Made by a program: the position numbers and the translations under genes
From: Methylocystaceae bacterium
GTDB lineage: Bacteria > Pseudomonadota > Alphaproteobacteria > Rhizobiales > Beijerinckiaceae
Reading direction: 5' to 3'
NCBI GenBank assembly: GCA_003152255.1
Contig: PLZT01000229.1
Location: 1-10,118 of the forward strand
DNA: 10,118 nt
The notes under the pieces: model-generated
Database searches by the model: none
What the model was told of the DNA's origin: nothing
What the model saw: the letters and a program-made list of their open reading frames with translations, nothing else
Part shown: positions 8,577 through 10,118 of the stretch, one piece after another
Layout of the letters: each line of letters opens with the position of its first letter
Position numbering within the stretch: the first letter of the stretch is position 1

Positions 8577-9416
8577 CTATTGAAAAGACATGGCTGCCTT
8601 GCCGCCAGCCGTAACGGGATGCGACTTGCGCTCGATGATGCTTAGTCCAACGTCCCCGAAGACCGCGTCGAGCGCGGACGGCGTGAAGAAGTTGATATGT
8701 TCGTGCCAGTGGCGCTTTCGTTCCAGACGTTGCGCCGGATCGTCGCTTAGGCGCACAACCTCTTCATGCGGAACTTCGACGTAAAGGATGGTTTCCGGGC
8801 GCATCGCGTTCGCGATCTCGCGAAGGGATTCTCGGGGATAGGGGACATGCTCCAGCACTTGGCTGAACACGATAAGGTCGTAAACACTGGTCTTCACGGC
8901 GTCTAGGTCGATGGCGCGCGCGCCTTCGACCATCGGGCGATTGGAAATGTCGTAGACATCATGTTGCATGGCGCGCGAGCGAAAAGGCGTGTTGACGCCC
9001 GTGTCGCCGCCCCAGTCCAACACGCGCGGCCTCGCGCCGAGATAGGGCTCCAGAATCGCCTCGATCCGGTCGATGTAGGCGCTTCCCTCGAGCATAATCG
9101 CGTTGCGCGCGGCGTAGCCGGGCTCAAAGCGATCGCGAGCGGCCGTATAGGCCTCTCCGCGATAATCCGCGTAGAGCGCCGCCATCTCCTCGTCGTCGAA
9201 ACGCATGTCGAGAAACAGCATGCCGCAGTCCTCGCACATCATTGTTTTGCAGATGCTGCAGGCCATGCCCGCGGGAATGTCCCGCAAGCCCCATTCCGCA
9301 CTAATCTCCGTCGGCCGCCATCCGAAAATCCTGTCGGCGACGAACGGCATCAGAACCGCCGGCACATGTCCGAGGCGATCGCCATCGCAGGCGACGCAAC
9401 GCTTCGCGAGTCTCAT
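8577..9416 (-). CDS. Class I SAM-dependent methyltransferase with Cys-rich N-terminus
   Basis: Rossmann-fold methyltransferase of 279 residues, of the type found in surface-polysaccharide clusters. The SAM-binding motif I is VLDWGGDTGVN (132-142), and the post-motif is YDLIVFSQVLEHVPYP (179-194). HWHEHINFFTPSAL (236-249) resembles the histidine-rich segment of sugar C-methyltransferases. Six N-terminal cysteines (7, 10, 53, 56, 61, 64) in CxxC pairs suggest a bound zinc. EEMAALYADYRG (77-87 region) is a usual element after the last pair. Start: an ATG at 9461 would add 15 residues but lies inside the candidate -10 box and lacks a ribosome site. ATG 9416 follows AGGA at seven bases and is preferred. 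The likely substrate is a sugar intermediate, possibly the product of the neighbouring epimerase/dehydratase, but O-, N- or C-methylation cannot be told apart from motifs alone. Confidence 0.88.
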   Translation of the reverse strand: MRLAKRCVACDGDRLGHVPAVLMPFVADRIFGWRPTEISAEWGLRDIPAGMACSICKTMMCEDCGMLFLDMRFDDEEMAALYADYRGEAYTAARDRFEPGYAARNAIMLEGSAYIDRIEAILEPYLGARPRVLDWGGDTGVNTPFRSRAMQHDVYDISNRPMVEGARAIDLDAVKTSVYDLIVFSQVLEHVPYPRESLREIANAMRPETILYVEVPHEEVVRLSDDPAQRLERKRHWHEHINFFTPSALDAVFGDVGLSIIERKSHPVTAGGKAAMSFQ

Positions 9417-9459
9417 GTCATATCCTGTTGGAGGGCGCAGAGGCGCCTGGTCGCCAGTC

Positions 9460-9487
9460 ATTATCTCGCGAGGAAACGTCTGCTCAA
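9460..9487 (-). promoter_or_regulatory. Candidate promoter of the methyltransferase gene
   Basis: On the minus strand TTGAGC (9487-9482), 16 bases, then GATAAT (9465-9460; 5 of 6 match to TATAAT). The expected start near 9453 leaves a leader of about 37 bases with an AGGA ribosome site before the ATG at 9416. It rules against translation from the upstream ATG at 9461, whose bases fall in the -10 box. Confidence 0.5.
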
Positions 9488-9506
9488 CCCCGGCCGTCGC
9501 AGATTT

Positions 9507-9535
9507 TTAACGTGACGGCGTTAGTTTTCTATTAC
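9507..9535 (+). promoter_or_regulatory. Candidate promoter of the glycosyltransferase gene
   Basis: TTAACG (9507-9512), 17 bases, then TATTAC (9530-9535), each a 4 of 6 match to the sigma70 boxes. It is placed back to back with the methyltransferase promoter, with about 19 bp between the two -35 boxes. The leader to the ATG at 9579 would be about 37 bases. Confidence 0.35.
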
Positions 9536-9578
9536 GCCTCTCACGCCCTGTCGATCGCGGCCGTCATCGGAAATGAAC

Positions 9579-10118
9579 ATGACCGTTCTAAGCATCATTA
9601 CGCCTTGCTACAATGAAGAAGCCGGCATCGCGCGGTGCTACGAGGCGGTGCGCGCGGTCATGACGGCCGAGTTGCCGCAATATGATTACGAGCATATTTT
9701 TATCGACAATTGCTCGCAAGATCGCACCGTGGCGATTCTCCGCGAGATCGCGGCGTCTGACAGGCGCATTAAAATTATCGTCAATTCACGCAATTTCGGG
9801 CCCGCCCGATCGCCGTTCCACGCGATGCTGCAATCAAGCGGCGACGCCGCGATTCCGATATTGGCGGACCTTCAGACTCCGCCCGCCTTGATTCCGAGCA
9901 TGGTCAAGCTTTGGCGGGAAGGCGCGAAGGTCGTCATCGCCGTTAAGCGAAGCAGCGACAATCGCATATTCTGGCGAATCGCGCGCGACGCATATTATAA
10001 GGCCATGAAAAAGCTTTCGAAGGTCGAGCAGATCCCGAATTACATGGGATACGGCCTCTACGACAAATGCGTGGTCGACGCGATGCGTGGGCTTAGGGCC
10101 TGTAATCAATTAGGGGAT
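9579..10118 (+). CDS. Family 2 glycosyltransferase, N-terminal part
   Basis: GT-A fold transferase that would move a sugar from a nucleotide donor to a lipid carrier or growing glycan at the inner membrane. The gene runs off the right edge after 180 codons of a usual 310-330. Motifs: SIITPCYNEEAGI (5-17) for nucleotide binding; IFIDNCSQDRT (40-50); NSRNFGPARSPFHAM (69-83); and LADLQTPP (95-102), where Asp97 is the conserved metal-binding aspartate. The first Asp of the DxD motif is absent, as in many polyprenyl-phosphate-type and LPS-type members with an xSDLQDPPE variant. Two ATGs six bases apart (9573 and 9579) are possible. GGAA sits directly against the first but six bases before the second, so 9579 is chosen. 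The gene is divergent from the methyltransferase and probably opens a plus-strand glycan gene run beyond the window. Donor and acceptor are unknown. Confidence 0.92.
   Translation, partial: MTVLSIITPCYNEEAGIARCYEAVRAVMTAELPQYDYEHIFIDNCSQDRTVAILREIAASDRRIKIIVNSRNFGPARSPFHAMLQSSGDAAIPILADLQTPPALIPSMVKLWREGAKVVIAVKRSSDNRIFWRIARDAYYKAMKKLSKVEQIPNYMGYGLYDKCVVDAMRGLRACNQLGD

Noticed and set aside
9507..9524. TTAACGTGACGGCGTTAG as another CtrA site
   Set aside because: Spacing between half sites is 10 rather than 7 and the second half is TTAG, so it does not fit the consensus; better read as part of a promoter.

Overview
The window reads as chromosomal DNA of a high-GC alphaproteobacterium, most likely a member of the Hyphomicrobiales (Bradyrhizobium, Methylocystis or Beijerinckiaceae-like relatives). 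This rests on GC-rich third codon positions, on an amino acid:[carrier protein] ligase plus carrier protein pair best known from rhizobia, and on two CtrA-like sites (TTAA-N7-TTAAC and TTAACCAT). The genus cannot be fixed from the sequence alone. I see no tRNA, rRNA, CRISPR array, insertion sequence or phage gene.

Left region (1-1694, all minus strand). In transcription order there is a small carrier protein, an aminoacyl-tRNA-synthetase-like ligase that should load an amino acid onto it, and the start of hemC (hydroxymethylbilane synthase), which runs off the left edge. hemC has a good promoter of its own in the 100-bp gap, so it is probably at least partly independent of the carrier pair.

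Middle region (1695-6433). A divergent control region separates the carrier gene from a plus-strand GumC/Wzz-type exopolysaccharide export protein. Its C-terminal tyrosine-kinase fold has lost the Walker A lysine and glycines and has no tyrosine cluster. It converges, with only 25 bp between stop codons, on the housekeeping gene tex (minus strand; RNA-binding transcription accessory protein).

Right region (6562-10118). This is a sugar and polysaccharide module. A HAD phosphatase and an NAD-dependent sugar epimerase/dehydratase are separated by 5 bp (minus strand). Upstream lies a SAM-dependent methyltransferase with a cysteine-rich N-terminus (minus strand). A family-2 glycosyltransferase on the plus strand, cut by the right edge, is divergent from it, with back-to-back candidate promoters between them. 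Together with the GumC protein these genes would make, modify, transfer and export a glycan containing a modified sugar. Which sugar cannot be read from the window.

The main points of interest are the ligase/carrier pair of unknown purpose, the pseudo-kinase end of the GumC protein, a perfect CtrA-type double palindrome upstream of the phosphatase-epimerase pair, and tandem hairpins inside the coiled-coil coding part of the GumC gene.
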